Source: Pseudomonas putida (GTDB lineage Bacteria; Pseudomonadota; Gammaproteobacteria; Pseudomonadales; Pseudomonadaceae). Taken from it: a DNA stretch of 64,000 nucleotides. A program made the position numbers and the translations under genes. The notes under the pieces are model-generated. The model did not search any database, had not been told where the DNA came from, and worked only from the letters and a program-made list of their open reading frames with translations. The number at the start of each line of letters is the position of its first letter. Position 1 is the stretch's first letter. Shown piece after piece: positions 17,959 through 26,867 of the stretch. The DNA lies in contig NZ_SMTE01000003.1 of NCBI RefSeq assembly GCF_004357765.1, forward strand, positions 332,218 to 396,217, given 5' to 3'.

Positions 17959-18867
17959 GTGTCCCGATTCCTTGTGCTTTTTGTCGCTTTCCTCGCCTGT
18001 TCGGCGCAGGCCGACGTGCGTGTGCTGACCAGCATCAAACCCCTGCAGCAGATTGCCGCGGCAGTCCAGGACGGGGTGGGCAGTCCCGAGGTGCTGCTGC
18101 CGCCGGGCGCTTCGCCGCACCACTACGCCCTGCGTCCCTCCGATGTGCGGCGGGTGGCCGATGCCGACCTGCTCTACTGGATCGGCCCCGACATGGAGAG
18201 CTTCCTGCCCAGGGTCCTGGGTAGCCGCAGCAAGCCCACGGTGGCGGTGCAGACGCTCAAGGGCATCCACCTGCGCCGCTTCGGCGAGGACAGTCATTCC
18301 CATGAGCAAGAGGCCCATGACGACCATGACCACGACCACCGCCCAGGCAGCCTGGATGCCCACCTGTGGTTGTCGACGGTCAATGCACGGGTTATCGCAT
18401 TGACCATGGCCGCCGATCTGGCCCGAACCGACCCGGCCAATGCCGCGCGCTACATGGCCAACGGCCGGGCCTTCGTCGAGCGCATGGACGCCCTGGATGC
18501 GCGCATCAAGGCACGCGTGGCGGGTGTCGCCGACAAGCCCTACTTTGTCTTCCACGAGGCGTTCGACTACTTCGAGAACGCTTACGGCCTGAAGCACACC
18601 GGGGTGTTCAGCATCGCCTCGGAGGTGCAGCCGGGCGCCCAGCATGTGGCGGCGATGCGCGCACGTTTGCAGGAAGTGGGCAAGACCTGTGTGTTCAGTG
18701 AGCCACCGATCCGACCACGCCTGGCAGAAACGTTGACTGCCGGATTGCCGGTACGCCTGGCGGAGTTGGACGCGCTGGGCGGTAACGATCCGGTGGATGG
18801 CAAGGGTTACGAGCGTCTGCTGGAGAAGCTGGGCAGTGATCTGGCGGGGTGCCTGGAGCAGCTCTGA
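17959..18867 (+). CDS. znuA: Zinc ABC transporter periplasmic binding protein
   Basis: ZnuA captures zinc for ZnuBC. With the GTG start at 17959 the protein has 302 residues, beginning with a clean signal peptide (SRFLVLFVAFLACSAQA|D). An upstream in-frame ATG at 17911 would add a poor leader and overlap the Zur box, so I prefer GTG. Zinc ligands of the family are visible: His in GASPHHYALRP, His in AHLWLS, His in FHEAFDYFE, and a terminal acidic ligand. A charged His/Asp loop (HSHEQEAHDDHDHDHR) in the middle is characteristic of ZnuA. It is divergent from zur. Confidence 0.93.
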   Translation: MSRFLVLFVAFLACSAQADVRVLTSIKPLQQIAAAVQDGVGSPEVLLPPGASPHHYALRPSDVRRVADADLLYWIGPDMESFLPRVLGSRSKPTVAVQTLKGIHLRRFGEDSHSHEQEAHDDHDHDHRPGSLDAHLWLSTVNARVIALTMAADLARTDPANAARYMANGRAFVERMDALDARIKARVAGVADKPYFVFHEAFDYFENAYGLKHTGVFSIASEVQPGAQHVAAMRARLQEVGKTCVFSEPPIRPRLAETLTAGLPVRLAELDALGGNDPVDGKGYERLLEKLGSDLAGCLEQL

Positions 18868-18876
18868 GCCTACACT

Positions 18877-18908
18877 GGCCCTTTCGCGGGCAAGCCCGCG
18901 AAAGGGCC
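18877..18908. repeat. REP palindrome between znuA and thrB
   Basis: Perfect 15-base arms (GGCCCTTTCGCGGGC and complement) flank AA. The CGCGGGCAAGCCCGCG core is the widespread REP core of P. putida-type genomes. It lies between the convergent ends of znuA and thrB and probably acts as a bidirectional terminator or mRNA stabiliser. Confidence 0.75.
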
Positions 18909-18916
18909 GGCGCGAC

Positions 18917-19867
18917 CTAGAGTGCGAACGGCAGGTGCAACGCCACTTGCTGACGTTGCGCCAGGCGCACCTCGAACTCGCGCGGGTCGTGGATCATCAC
19001 ATCCATGCCGGCAAACGATTCCGCTGCAATCAGGCGCGACAGCCAGAAACGCACGCACGCCACCCGTAGCATTTCCGGCCACAGCTCGGCTTCGGCAGCG
19101 GTGAACGGCCGCAGTGCCGCATAGGCTGCCAGCAAGGCCTGGGCACGCGCCACGTCGATGGCACCGTTTTCATCCAGGCACCAGTCGTTCACGGTGATGG
19201 CGATGTCGTAGAGCATCGGACCGGAGCAAGCGTTATAGAAATCGATCACGCCGGTCAGGTGGGTGCCTTCGAACATCACGTTGTCGCGGAACAGGTCGGC
19301 ATGCAGGTTGGCCCGTGGCAAGGCCAGGATCTGCGCCTTGTGTGCCTCGATCTCGGCCAACGCCGGTCGCAGCAGCGCGGCCTGCTCCGCGCTCAGGCGT
19401 GGCAGCAGTTCGGCACCGCTGGTCAGCATCCATTCCAGGCCGCGGTCGGTACGGCGTTCGATGATACGCTCGCGGGTGGCCAGGTGAATGTGTGCCAGCA
19501 GCTCGCCCACCTGGGCGCAGTGCTGGTTGTTCGGTGCCTTGATGTGCTTGCCCGACAGGCGCGGCTGCAGCAACGCCGGCTTGCCGCACAGCGTGCGCAA
19601 TGCGTTGCCGTCGCGGTCACGCAGGGCGTAGGGCACAGGCATGTCGGCGTCGTGCAGCACGTCGAGCAGGTCGATGAAGAAAGGCATGTCCTCCACCGGG
19701 CCGCGCTCGACCAGCGTCAGGACGAACTCCCCCTGTTCGAGGCTGACGAAGAAATTGCTGTTTTCGGTGCCGGCGGCAATGCCCTGGAAATCGAGCAGAC
19801 GGCCCAGCTCGTACGGCGCCAGAAAGGTTTCCAGCTCAGGCCGGGTCACGGGGGTGAAGACTGACAT
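18917..19867 (-). CDS. thrB: Homoserine kinase (APH-fold type)
   Basis: This enzyme phosphorylates homoserine in threonine synthesis. The 316-residue protein is of the aminoglycoside-phosphotransferase-like ThrB type used by pseudomonads, unrelated to the GHMP kinase ThrB of E. coli. Family markers are GTENSNFFV near the N-terminus, the catalytic loop NLHADLFRDNVMFEG and the magnesium motif GVIDFYNACSG. It lies 69 bp upstream of the stop... start region of the next reverse gene, DUF2782 at 19937-20224, and may be cotranscribed with it. Confidence 0.93.
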   Translation of the reverse strand: MSVFTPVTRPELETFLAPYELGRLLDFQGIAAGTENSNFFVSLEQGEFVLTLVERGPVEDMPFFIDLLDVLHDADMPVPYALRDRDGNALRTLCGKPALLQPRLSGKHIKAPNNQHCAQVGELLAHIHLATRERIIERRTDRGLEWMLTSGAELLPRLSAEQAALLRPALAEIEAHKAQILALPRANLHADLFRDNVMFEGTHLTGVIDFYNACSGPMLYDIAITVNDWCLDENGAIDVARAQALLAAYAALRPFTAAEAELWPEMLRVACVRFWLSRLIAAESFAGMDVMIHDPREFEVRLAQRQQVALHLPFAL

Positions 19868-19936
19868 GATGAAGAGTTGCCCATGCGGGCACTTCCGCCG
19901 GGAAGTGCCAGGTTGATGTAATGGATGCGCGTCAGA

Positions 19937-20224
19937 TTACCACTCGAAGATCTTCCACGACGGAATCAGCATGTCCGGTTGGTCGGATCGTATGAAATTG
20001 CCATCGGAGCCATCGGCGCGTACCAGGAAATAAGGCTTGCCATGTTTCGGCGTGACCTTGATCGCATACAGGAAGCCATTCTGGCGGTATTCCTGGATGG
20101 TTCGGTCGCCTTCGGTGCGGATGGTCACCTCGGGATCGGCCGAGGGCGCATCATCCGCTGCCAGGGTGACGACAGGCATGGTTGCCAACAGGCCGAGCAG
20201 TAACAGGCGATTGAGTGTACGCAT
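19937..20224 (-). CDS. Small exported protein, DUF2782 family
   Basis: This 95-residue protein has a signal peptide ([20 protein letters not shown]) and a compact domain with the family string [28 protein letters not shown], matching DUF2782. The function is unknown. The gene ends 69 bp before thrB on the same strand and is divergent from polA, an arrangement kept across Pseudomonas. It may be exported or membrane-attached; there is no lipobox Cys. Confidence 0.8.
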   Translation of the reverse strand: MRTLNRLLLLGLLATMPVVTLAADDAPSADPEVTIRTEGDRTIQEYRQNGFLYAIKVTPKHGKPYFLVRADGSDGNFIRSDQPDMLIPSWKIFEW

Positions 20225-20299
20225 GATAACCTTGTCCCTTTGTCGTCAATGATTCTGGCTATTCTAGCGCCGGACCCGTCGAAAAGGTTGATTCTGCTC

Positions 20300-23047
20300 A
20301 TGAGCCAAGCGCCCCTCGTCCTGGTGGACGGTTCCTCCTACCTCTACCGTGCATTTCACGCGCTGCCGCCGCTGACCACGTCCAAGGGCATGCCGACCGG
20401 TGCGGTCAAGGGCGTGCTGAACATGCTCAAGAGCCTGCGCAAGCAATACCCCGACAGCCTGTTCGCCGTGGTCTTCGACGCCAAGGGCGGTACTTTCCGC
20501 GATGCCATGTTCGCCGAGTACAAGGCCAACCGCCCAAGCATGCCGGACGATCTGCGGGTGCAGATCGAGCCGCTGCATGCCAGCGTCAAGGCGCTGGGCT
20601 ACCCGCTGCTGTGTGTCGAAGGGGTCGAGGCCGATGATGTCATCGGCACCCTGGCGCGCAGCAGCGCGGCACTGAATCGCCCGGTGATCATCTCCACGGG
20701 CGACAAGGACATGGCGCAGCTGGTGGATGGGCACATCACCTTGGTCAACACCATGACCGGTAGCGTGCTGGACGTGGCCGGCGTGCACGAGAAGTTCGGC
20801 GTGGGCCCGGAGCACATCATCGACTTCCTGGCTCTGATGGGCGACAAGGTCGACAACATTCCAGGCGTGCCTGGCGTCGGTGAAAAGACCGCCGTGGGGC
20901 TGCTGACCGGTATCGGTGGTGGCCTGAGCGATCTTTACGCCAACCTCGACAAGGTGCCAGCCCTGGCCATTCGTGGTGCCAAGACCCTGCCCGCCAAGCT
21001 CGAGGAGCACCGTGACGCGGCGTTTCTGTCATACGAGCTGGCCACCATCAAGGTCGACGTGCCGCTCGACATCGAAGTCGATGCGCTGGTCTGCGGCGAA
21101 CCCGATCGTGAAGCCCTGCTGGCGCTGTACACCGAGATGGAATTCAAGAGCTGGATCGCCGAAGTGCAGCGCGATGCAGCCCAGGCCGGCGAGGCCATCG
21201 AAGCGGTAGAGCCTCCCGCGGCCCAGGTCGAAGCGAAATATCACACCCTCTACGAGCAGGCCGAATTCGACGCCTGGGTGGAGAAGCTTCGCCAGGCGCC
21301 GCTGTTCGCCTTCGACACCGAGACCACCAGCCTGGACGCCCAGCAGGCGCAGCTGGTGGGTGTGTCGTTCGCGATCGAGCCGTACGAAGCGGCCTACGTG
21401 CCGCTGGCCCACGACTACGAAGGTGCACCGACCCAACTGGACCGTGAGGCCGTGTTGCTGGCGCTCAAGCCGTTGCTGGAAGATCCGAACAAGGCCAAGG
21501 TCGGGCAGAATGCCAAGTACGACATCAATATCCTCGCCAATGGCTCGCCGGCCATCGAAATGCGTGGCGTGGCGTACGACACGATGCTCGAGTCGTACGT
21601 GTACAACTCCACCGCCACCCGTCACGACATGGACAGCCTGGCGCAGAAGTACCTCGACCACACCACCATCGCCTTCGAGGACATCGCCGGCAAGGGCGCC
21701 AAACAGCTGACCTTCAACCAGATCCACCTGGACAAGGCCGGCCCCTACGCTGCCGAAGATGCCGATATCACCCTGCGTCTGCACCAGGCGTTGCAGGCGC
21801 GGCTGGCACAGACGCCAAGCGTGCAGCCGGTGCTGATGGACATCGAGATGCCGTTGGTGCCGGTGCTGGCGCGGATCGAACGCCAGGGCGCGCTGGTCGA
21901 TGCCGAGCTGCTGAAGGTACAAAGCGGCGAACTGGGGGTGAAGATGGCCGAGCTGGAGCGCCGGGCGTTCGAGCTGGCAGGCGAGACGTTCAACCTCGGT
22001 TCGCCCAAGCAACTCGGTTCGATCCTGTACGACAAGCTGGGCATGCCAGTGCTGAGCAAGACCGCCAAGGGCCAGCCGTCAACTGCCGAAGCGGTGCTCG
22101 ATGAGCTCGCCGAGCAAGGTTACCCGCTGCCTGAGGTGCTGATGCAGTACCGCAGCCTGAGCAAGCTCAAGAGTACCTATACCGACAAACTGCCGGGTCA
22201 GATCAACCCGCGCACCGGGCGTATCCATACCTCCTACCAGCAGGCGGTGGCGGCCACCGGGCGGTTGTCGTCGAGCGACCCGAATCTGCAGAACATCCCG
22301 ATCCGCACCGCCGAAGGCCGCCGTATCCGCCAGGCCTTCGTCGCCAGTCCGGGCTACAAGCTGCTGGCGGCGGACTATTCGCAGATCGAGCTGCGCATCA
22401 TGGCTCACCTGGCCAAGGACGAGGGCCTGCTGCATGCCTTCCGCAATGACCTGGACGTGCACCGGGCCACGGCTGCTGAGGTGTTCGGCGTAGCCCTGGA
22501 GGACGTCACCACCGACCAGCGCCGCAGTGCCAAGGCCATCAACTTCGGCCTGATCTACGGCATGAGTGCGTTCGGCCTGGCCAAGCAGATCGGCGTCGAC
22601 CGCAAGCAGTCCCAGGACTATATCGACCGCTATTTCGCCCGCTACCCAGGGGTGCTGGCATACATGGAACGCACCCGAGCCCAGGCAGCCGAGCAAGGCT
22701 TCGTGGAAACCCTGTTCGGTCGCCGCTTGTACCTGCCGGACATCAACGCCAAGAATCCGGCTCTGCGCAAGGGCGCCGAGCGCACGGCGATCAACGCGCC
22801 GATGCAGGGTACTGCCGCCGACATCATCAAACGGGCGATGGTCAACGTCGACAACTGGCTGAGCGGCAGCGGGCTGGATGCGCGAGTGATCCTGCAAGTG
22901 CACGATGAACTGGTTCTGGAAGTGCGTGAGGACCTGGTCGAACAAGTCAGAGATGAAATTCCCCTGCACATGAGCAGCGCCGCGCAGTTGGATGTGCCGC
23001 TGCTGGTCCAGGTAGGGATCGGCTCGAATTGGGACGAAGCTCACTGA
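20300..23047 (+). CDS. polA: DNA polymerase I
   Basis: The 915-residue protein has three domains: an N-terminal 5'-3' exonuclease ([17 protein letters not shown], and [12 protein letters not shown] near residue 110), a 3'-5' exonuclease ([11 protein letters not shown] near residue 335, so the proofreading acids are kept) and family A polymerase ([13 protein letters not shown] motif A, motif B near [15 protein letters not shown], and HDELVLEV motif C). It removes RNA primers and fills repair gaps. The start at 20300 gives the standard [15 protein letters not shown]-terminus. The downstream gap holds an ErsA-type small RNA. Confidence 0.97.
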   Translation: MSQAPLVLVDGSSYLYRAFHALPPLTTSKGMPTGAVKGVLNMLKSLRKQYPDSLFAVVFDAKGGTFRDAMFAEYKANRPSMPDDLRVQIEPLHASVKALGYPLLCVEGVEADDVIGTLARSSAALNRPVIISTGDKDMAQLVDGHITLVNTMTGSVLDVAGVHEKFGVGPEHIIDFLALMGDKVDNIPGVPGVGEKTAVGLLTGIGGGLSDLYANLDKVPALAIRGAKTLPAKLEEHRDAAFLSYELATIKVDVPLDIEVDALVCGEPDREALLALYTEMEFKSWIAEVQRDAAQAGEAIEAVEPPAAQVEAKYHTLYEQAEFDAWVEKLRQAPLFAFDTETTSLDAQQAQLVGVSFAIEPYEAAYVPLAHDYEGAPTQLDREAVLLALKPLLEDPNKAKVGQNAKYDINILANGSPAIEMRGVAYDTMLESYVYNSTATRHDMDSLAQKYLDHTTIAFEDIAGKGAKQLTFNQIHLDKAGPYAAEDADITLRLHQALQARLAQTPSVQPVLMDIEMPLVPVLARIERQGALVDAELLKVQSGELGVKMAELERRAFELAGETFNLGSPKQLGSILYDKLGMPVLSKTAKGQPSTAEAVLDELAEQGYPLPEVLMQYRSLSKLKSTYTDKLPGQINPRTGRIHTSYQQAVAATGRLSSSDPNLQNIPIRTAEGRRIRQAFVASPGYKLLAADYSQIELRIMAHLAKDEGLLHAFRNDLDVHRATAAEVFGVALEDVTTDQRRSAKAINFGLIYGMSAFGLAKQIGVDRKQSQDYIDRYFARYPGVLAYMERTRAQAAEQGFVETLFGRRLYLPDINAKNPALRKGAERTAINAPMQGTAADIIKRAMVNVDNWLSGSGLDARVILQVHDELVLEVREDLVEQVRDEIPLHMSSAAQLDVPLLVQVGIGSNWDEAH

Positions 23048-23117
23048 TTGAAGGGGCAAGGCCGTGTAGGATCCGTGGGGAGTACCGCGGTCCTGACATA
23101 AGGTTCTTACGCTTCGT

Positions 23118-23138
23118 GAAACTATCGCAAATAGTTTC
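23118..23138. repeat. Inverted repeat between polA and the ersA promoter
   Basis: Perfect 8-base arms GAAACTAT and ATAGTTTC surround CGCAA, 70 bp after the polA stop and 10 bp before the -35 box of the sRNA promoter. It may be a polA transcript hairpin or an operator for the sRNA. There is no U-run. Confidence 0.45.
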
Positions 23139-23147
23139 GAGGGCCCT

Positions 23148-23176
23148 GGAACTAAACCGGTGAAACGCTACTCAGA
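23148..23176 (+). promoter_or_regulatory. AlgU/RpoE-type promoter of the ersA RNA
   Basis: The -35 element GGAACT (23148-23153) and -10 element TCAGA (23172-23176) are separated by about 17 bases when GGAACTT is taken as the 7-base -35 box. This fits the envelope-stress sigma consensus GAACTT-N16-17-TCTGA. Transcription would begin near 23181, at the 5' end expected for the small RNA. Confidence 0.7.
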
Positions 23177-23180
23177 GTAA

Positions 23181-23312
23181 CTGAATGGCTGGTGAAGCCT
23201 TTCGATGCTCCTATGTTGTGTTAAGTGTTGGCAGATATCTGGACCTCACCCTAGCGGTCCGGACTTGAACCCCGAACTTCCCCCTCCCCATACGAAGTCC
23301 GGGGTTTTTTTT
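23181..23312 (+). ncRNA. ersA: ErsA small regulatory RNA homologue
   Basis: The region between polA and engB holds no coding gene, yet has an AlgU-type promoter at its left and a strong intrinsic terminator at its right. Together they define a transcript of about 132 nt. P. aeruginosa ErsA is an AlgU-dependent, Hfq-binding RNA of that size in the same locus, and Spot 42 of E. coli sits in the equivalent place. ErsA is known to act on mRNAs such as algC and oprD. The 5' end is estimated from the promoter; a C/U-rich single-stranded run (TTCCCCCTCCCC) near 23278 could pair with targets. Confidence 0.75.
23270..23312 (+). terminator. Rho-independent terminator of ersA
   Basis: Arms CCCCGAACTTC (23270-23280) and GAAGTCCGGGG (23294-23304) pair at 10 of 11 positions, followed by eight T residues (23305-23312). 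This is the 3' end of the small RNA and lies 26 bp from the end of convergent engB. Confidence 0.9.
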
Positions 23313-23337
23313 GCCTGCGATTTGCCGGCAAGCGGCC

Positions 23338-23970
23338 TCAGGCCGCGGGCTTGTCTTCCAGTTCCATCCAATCCGCCAGCACTCGATAGGCCTCTTCCAG
23401 GCCCAGGCGCTTGGGTGCCGAGAACAACTGGATGGTCACTCCCTCACCCCAGCCCTTGCGGATTTCCGACTGCACCTTGAGCAGGGTGTTCTTGCCCGCG
23501 CCATGGGTCAGCTTGTCGGCCTTGGTCAGCAGGATGTGCATGGGCATGCCGCTGGCCTTGGCCCAGTCGAGCATCATCTTGTCGAAATCGGTCATCGGAT
23601 GGCGCACGTCCATCATCAAAATGACGCCGCGCAAGCACTCGCGGCTGCCCAGGTAGGCCTCCAAGTGACGCTGCCAGTGCTGCTTGAGCGGGATGGGCAC
23701 TTTTGCATAACCGTAGCCCGGCAGGTCGACCAAACGCCGTTCATCGTCCAGACTGAAGAAATTCAACAGCTGGGTGCGCCCCGGGGTTTTCGAGGTACGC
23801 GCCAGGCTGGCATGAGTCAGGGTATTGAGGGCGCTGGATTTGCCGGCGTTGGAACGGCCGGCGAAAGCCACCTCGTAACCCTGGTCGTCCGGGCATTGTT
23901 CGACCTTGGCAGCGCTGAGGGCGAATTTGGCTTTCTGGCAGAGGCCGAGGATGGGGTTCTTGACTTGCAT
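23338..23970 (-). CDS. engB: Ribosome biogenesis GTPase EngB (YsxC/YihA)
   Basis: This TRAFAC-class GTPase of 210 residues is needed for 50S ribosome maturation. The G motifs are clear: G1 [10 protein letters not shown]3 [11 protein letters not shown]4 TKADKL. The chosen start at 23970 gives [16 protein letters not shown], the usual N-terminus; the frame is open 65 codons upstream without family features. The gene converges on the ersA RNA and is divergent from the cytochrome gene at 24158. Confidence 0.95.
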   Translation of the reverse strand: MQVKNPILGLCQKAKFALSAAKVEQCPDDQGYEVAFAGRSNAGKSSALNTLTHASLARTSKTPGRTQLLNFFSLDDERRLVDLPGYGYAKVPIPLKQHWQRHLEAYLGSRECLRGVILMMDVRHPMTDFDKMMLDWAKASGMPMHILLTKADKLTHGAGKNTLLKVQSEIRKGWGEGVTIQLFSAPKRLGLEEAYRVLADWMELEDKPAA

Positions 23971-24157
23971 GGGATATCCGATGTGGGTGTTGCCAAAGCC
24001 GAGGCCGGCAAGCGGTGTCGTTTCCGTTTGGATGGCGGAAGTATATAATGCCCCAGTTTTTGTGTGCTCATTCTTCCAGCGAAGAGGAATGCGCATGGGG
24101 TGTCGAACAATAGCTCGCGCGACAGAACGCAGCGCGGCCCCCAACCCTGTCAGGTCG

Positions 24158-24466
24158 ATGCGCATGGCGCAATGGCTGCTTGCTGTCGGTATGTTCCTAC
24201 CGTTTTACGGCGCACAGGCTACACAGGATCCCGAGGCGTTGTACAACCGCACGTGTGCGGCCTGTCACGCCGGGCAGTTGCCCCAGGCACCCCAAAGGGG
24301 GGACCGGGCGGCCTGGGAGCCAAGACTGGCGCAAGGTGTGGACGCACTGGTGGCGCACGTCACCCAGGGTTTCAAGGCTATGCCGCCGCGTGGATTGTGC
24401 ATGGACTGCAGTGCCGAGGACTACCGTTTGGTCATCCTTTGGATGAGCGGCAGTCCCGATACATAA
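24158..24466 (+). CDS. Cytochrome c5-like monoheme protein
   Basis: This small exported cytochrome of about 102 residues has a signal peptide ([19 protein letters not shown]), one heme motif NRTCAACH and the class-typical segment [13 protein letters not shown], where Met is the likely sixth heme ligand and the Cys pair marks the c5 family. Two starts compete: ATG 24158 (or 24164), which gives a normal signal peptide, and ATG 24095, which has a better ribosome site (AGAGGA) but adds a basic 21-residue leader. It precedes cytochrome c4 by 31 bp and probably shares its operon; both would be periplasmic electron carriers. Confidence 0.8.
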   Translation: MRMAQWLLAVGMFLPFYGAQATQDPEALYNRTCAACHAGQLPQAPQRGDRAAWEPRLAQGVDALVAHVTQGFKAMPPRGLCMDCSAEDYRLVILWMSGSPDT

Positions 24467-24497
24467 CATTTCACCCTTAGCCGTGTTGGATTAGCTG

Positions 24498-25115
24498 ATG
24501 AACAAACTAGTCGTGAGTCTGCTGTTGACCCTGGGTGTCGCAGGTACAGCCACCGCTGCCGAACCCATTAAAGGCGATGCCGCCGCCGGCCAGGCCAAGA
24601 CGGCCGTCTGTGGTGCCTGCCACAACCCCGACGGTAACAGCCTGGCCCCAAACTTCCCGAAACTGGCCGGCCAGGGCCAGCGCTACCTCGAGAAACAACT
24701 GCACGACATCAAGTCTGGCAAGCGTACCGTGCTGGAGATGACCGGCATGCTGGCCAACTTCAATGACCAGGATTTGGCCGATATCGCCGCCTACTTCTCC
24801 AGCCAGAAGGGTAGCGTCGGTGCCGCCGATCCCAAGCTGGTCGAACGTGGCCGCAGCTTGTTCAACGGCGGCGACCTGGAAAAAGGCATGCCGGCCTGTA
24901 TCGGCTGCCATTCACCCAACGGTGCCGGTATCGCCTTGGCCGGTTTCCCCCATCTGGGCGGCCAGCATGCGCAGTACGTGACCAAGCAGCTCACCGATTT
25001 CCGCGAGGGCAACCGCACCAACGATGGCGATGCGATGACCATGCGTACCATTGCCGGCAAGCTCAGCAACCACGACATCGAGGCCTTGGCCAGTTACATC
25101 CAGGGGCTGCATTAA
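24498..25115 (+). CDS. cc4: Cytochrome c4, diheme
   Basis: This 205-residue periplasmic protein has a signal peptide (NKLVVSLLLTLGVAGTATAA) and two similar cytochrome c domains, with heme motifs CGACH (residues 38-42) and CIGCH (residues 134-138). Met ligands are in the TGMLANF and DAMTMRTIA regions. Cytochrome c4 passes electrons from the bc1 complex to terminal oxidases, so it may serve the caa3 or cbb3 oxidases. A strong terminator follows at 25146. Confidence 0.95.
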   Translation: MNKLVVSLLLTLGVAGTATAAEPIKGDAAAGQAKTAVCGACHNPDGNSLAPNFPKLAGQGQRYLEKQLHDIKSGKRTVLEMTGMLANFNDQDLADIAAYFSSQKGSVGAADPKLVERGRSLFNGGDLEKGMPACIGCHSPNGAGIALAGFPHLGGQHAQYVTKQLTDFREGNRTNDGDAMTMRTIAGKLSNHDIEALASYIQGLH

Positions 25116-25145
25116 CATTCGGTTAATGCTGCAGGACTAAAGATG

Positions 25146-25172
25146 AAAGGGCGGCGTGGACCGCCCTTTTTT
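25146..25172 (+). terminator. Rho-independent terminator after cytochrome c4
   Basis: AAAGGGCGG and CCGCCCTTT form a 9-base-pair stem around a 6-base loop, with a T-run from 25167 to 25172. It separates the cytochrome genes from dsbA. Confidence 0.9.
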
Positions 25173-25268
25173 ACGTCCACAGCCGTTACACTAAAGAACT
25201 CGGACCCGTCCCGACCGGTCTCAGCACAGGTCGCGTCGAGGCGACCAATGAATGCTCAGGAGTAAAGC

Positions 25269-25904
25269 ATGCGTAAACTGATTCTCAGCGCCGCGCTGGT
25301 CGCTGCCAGCGTCTTCGGTATGACTGCCGTCCAGGCCGCGGAGCCTGCCACTGCCGGCAAGGAATACATCGAGCTGAGCAACCCTGTTCCGGTATCCCAG
25401 CCGGGCAAGATCGAAGTGGTCGAGCTGTTCTGGTATGGCTGCCCTCACTGCTATCACTTCGAGCCGACCATCAACCCTTGGATCGAAAAACTGCCCAAGG
25501 ACGTCAACTTCAAGCGCGTGCCCGCCATGTTCGGCGGCCCATGGGATGCCCACGGCCAGATGTTCCTGACCCTCGAAGCCATGGGCGTCGAGCATAAGGT
25601 CCACGCCGCCGTGTTCGATGCCATCCAGAACCAGCGCAAACGTCTGACCGACCCTGCCGACATGGCTGATTTCCTTGCCACTCAGGGCGTCGACAAAGAC
25701 AAGTTCCTGGCCACCTACAACTCCTTCGCCATCAAGGGCCAGGTCAACCAGGCCAAGGAGCTGGCGAAGAAGTACGAAGTCACCGGCGTTCCGAGCATGG
25801 TGGTCAACGGCAAGTACCGCTTCGACCTCGGCACTGCCGGTGGGCCGGAGGGCGTGCTGAATGTCGCCGACCAGTTGATCGACAAGGAGCGCGCCGCTAA
25901 GTAA
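25269..25904 (+). CDS. dsbA: Thiol:disulfide interchange protein DsbA
   Basis: DsbA forms disulfide bonds in exported proteins. The 211-residue protein has a signal peptide (LILSAALVAASVFGMTAVQAA), a thioredoxin fold with active site CPHC (Cys58 and Cys61) in FWYGCPHCYHFEP, and the cis-Pro loop TGVPSMVVNGKYRF. The start at 25269 follows AGGAG. The phosphodiesterase-fold gene at 25918 begins 13 bp after its stop, so the two may be one transcript. Confidence 0.96.
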   Translation: MRKLILSAALVAASVFGMTAVQAAEPATAGKEYIELSNPVPVSQPGKIEVVELFWYGCPHCYHFEPTINPWIEKLPKDVNFKRVPAMFGGPWDAHGQMFLTLEAMGVEHKVHAAVFDAIQNQRKRLTDPADMADFLATQGVDKDKFLATYNSFAIKGQVNQAKELAKKYEVTGVPSMVVNGKYRFDLGTAGGPEGVLNVADQLIDKERAAK

Positions 25905-25917
25905 GCGGCGCGATCCC

Positions 25918-26772
25918 ATGCCCCGCTTCCGTACCACGCGCGGCATTGGCCTGCACCAGCCGCAGGTCAACGAACATCACCTGCAGGCCCCTGGCCTGCC
26001 CGAGGATGGTCGTCTGCGGCTGCTCAGTTTCAACATCCAGGTCGGCATCAGCACCGAACGCTATCGTCACTACCTGACCCGCAGCTGGCAGCATCTGTTG
26101 CCGCATAACGGCCGTGCGGGCAATTTGCAGCGTATCGGCGAACTGCTCAACGATTTCGACCTGGTGGCCCTGCAGGAGGCCGACGGAGGCAGCCTGCGCT
26201 CTGGGTATATCAATCAGGTGGAGCACCTGGCCCAGCTGGGCGCATTCCCCTATTGGTACCAGCAGCTCAATCGTAACCTCGGACGATTCGCCCAACACAG
26301 CAATGGCGTGCTCAGCCGCCTCAAGCCGCATCTGCTGGAGGATCATCCGTTGCCCGGCCCGGCCGGTCGTGGTGCGATCCTGGTGCGCTTCGGTGAAGGC
26401 GAGGATGCCCTGGTCGTGGTGATGATGCATCTGGCGCTGGGTGCCAAGACCCGTGCCCTGCAGCTGGGTTATATCCGCGAACTGATTGGCGGTTACCGCC
26501 ACCAGGTGCTGATGGGCGACATGAACACCCACGCCAACGACCTGTTGGAGCGTTCGCCACTGCGCGACCTGGGGTTGGTCGCACCGCAGGCCGAGGCCAC
26601 CTTCCCCAGCTGGCGCCCCCAGCGCTGCCTGGACCATATCCTGCTCAGCCCGAGCCTGACCTTGGAACGGGTCGAGGTGCTGGCACAGCCGATTTCCGAC
26701 CACCTTCCTGTCGCTGTCGAGATCCGATTGCCGGATGCATTGACTGTGGATACCCTGCCGGTCCTGAGCTAG
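25918..26772 (+). CDS. Endonuclease/exonuclease/phosphatase family protein
   Basis: This 284-residue cytosolic protein has the EEP-fold signature in order: LSFNIQ (residue 36), catalytic LQEAD (about residue 85), GDMNTH (about residue 200), LDHILL and SDHLPV near the end. All metal and phosphate ligands look intact. Members hydrolyse phosphodiester or phosphomonoester bonds in nucleic acids, sugars or lipids; the substrate here is not evident. There is no signal peptide. The ribosome site is weak, which suggests translation coupled to dsbA. Confidence 0.85.
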   Translation: MPRFRTTRGIGLHQPQVNEHHLQAPGLPEDGRLRLLSFNIQVGISTERYRHYLTRSWQHLLPHNGRAGNLQRIGELLNDFDLVALQEADGGSLRSGYINQVEHLAQLGAFPYWYQQLNRNLGRFAQHSNGVLSRLKPHLLEDHPLPGPAGRGAILVRFGEGEDALVVVMMHLALGAKTRALQLGYIRELIGGYRHQVLMGDMNTHANDLLERSPLRDLGLVAPQAEATFPSWRPQRCLDHILLSPSLTLERVEVLAQPISDHLPVAVEIRLPDALTVDTLPVLS

Positions 26773-26867
26773 ATCAACCTGAGGGTTGCCAACCCTCAAG
26801 TGTTGCCAACTCGCGCCGAAAGCCAGTACACACAGCCCCCCGTTGCACCACCGTTGCGGATCAAGGC

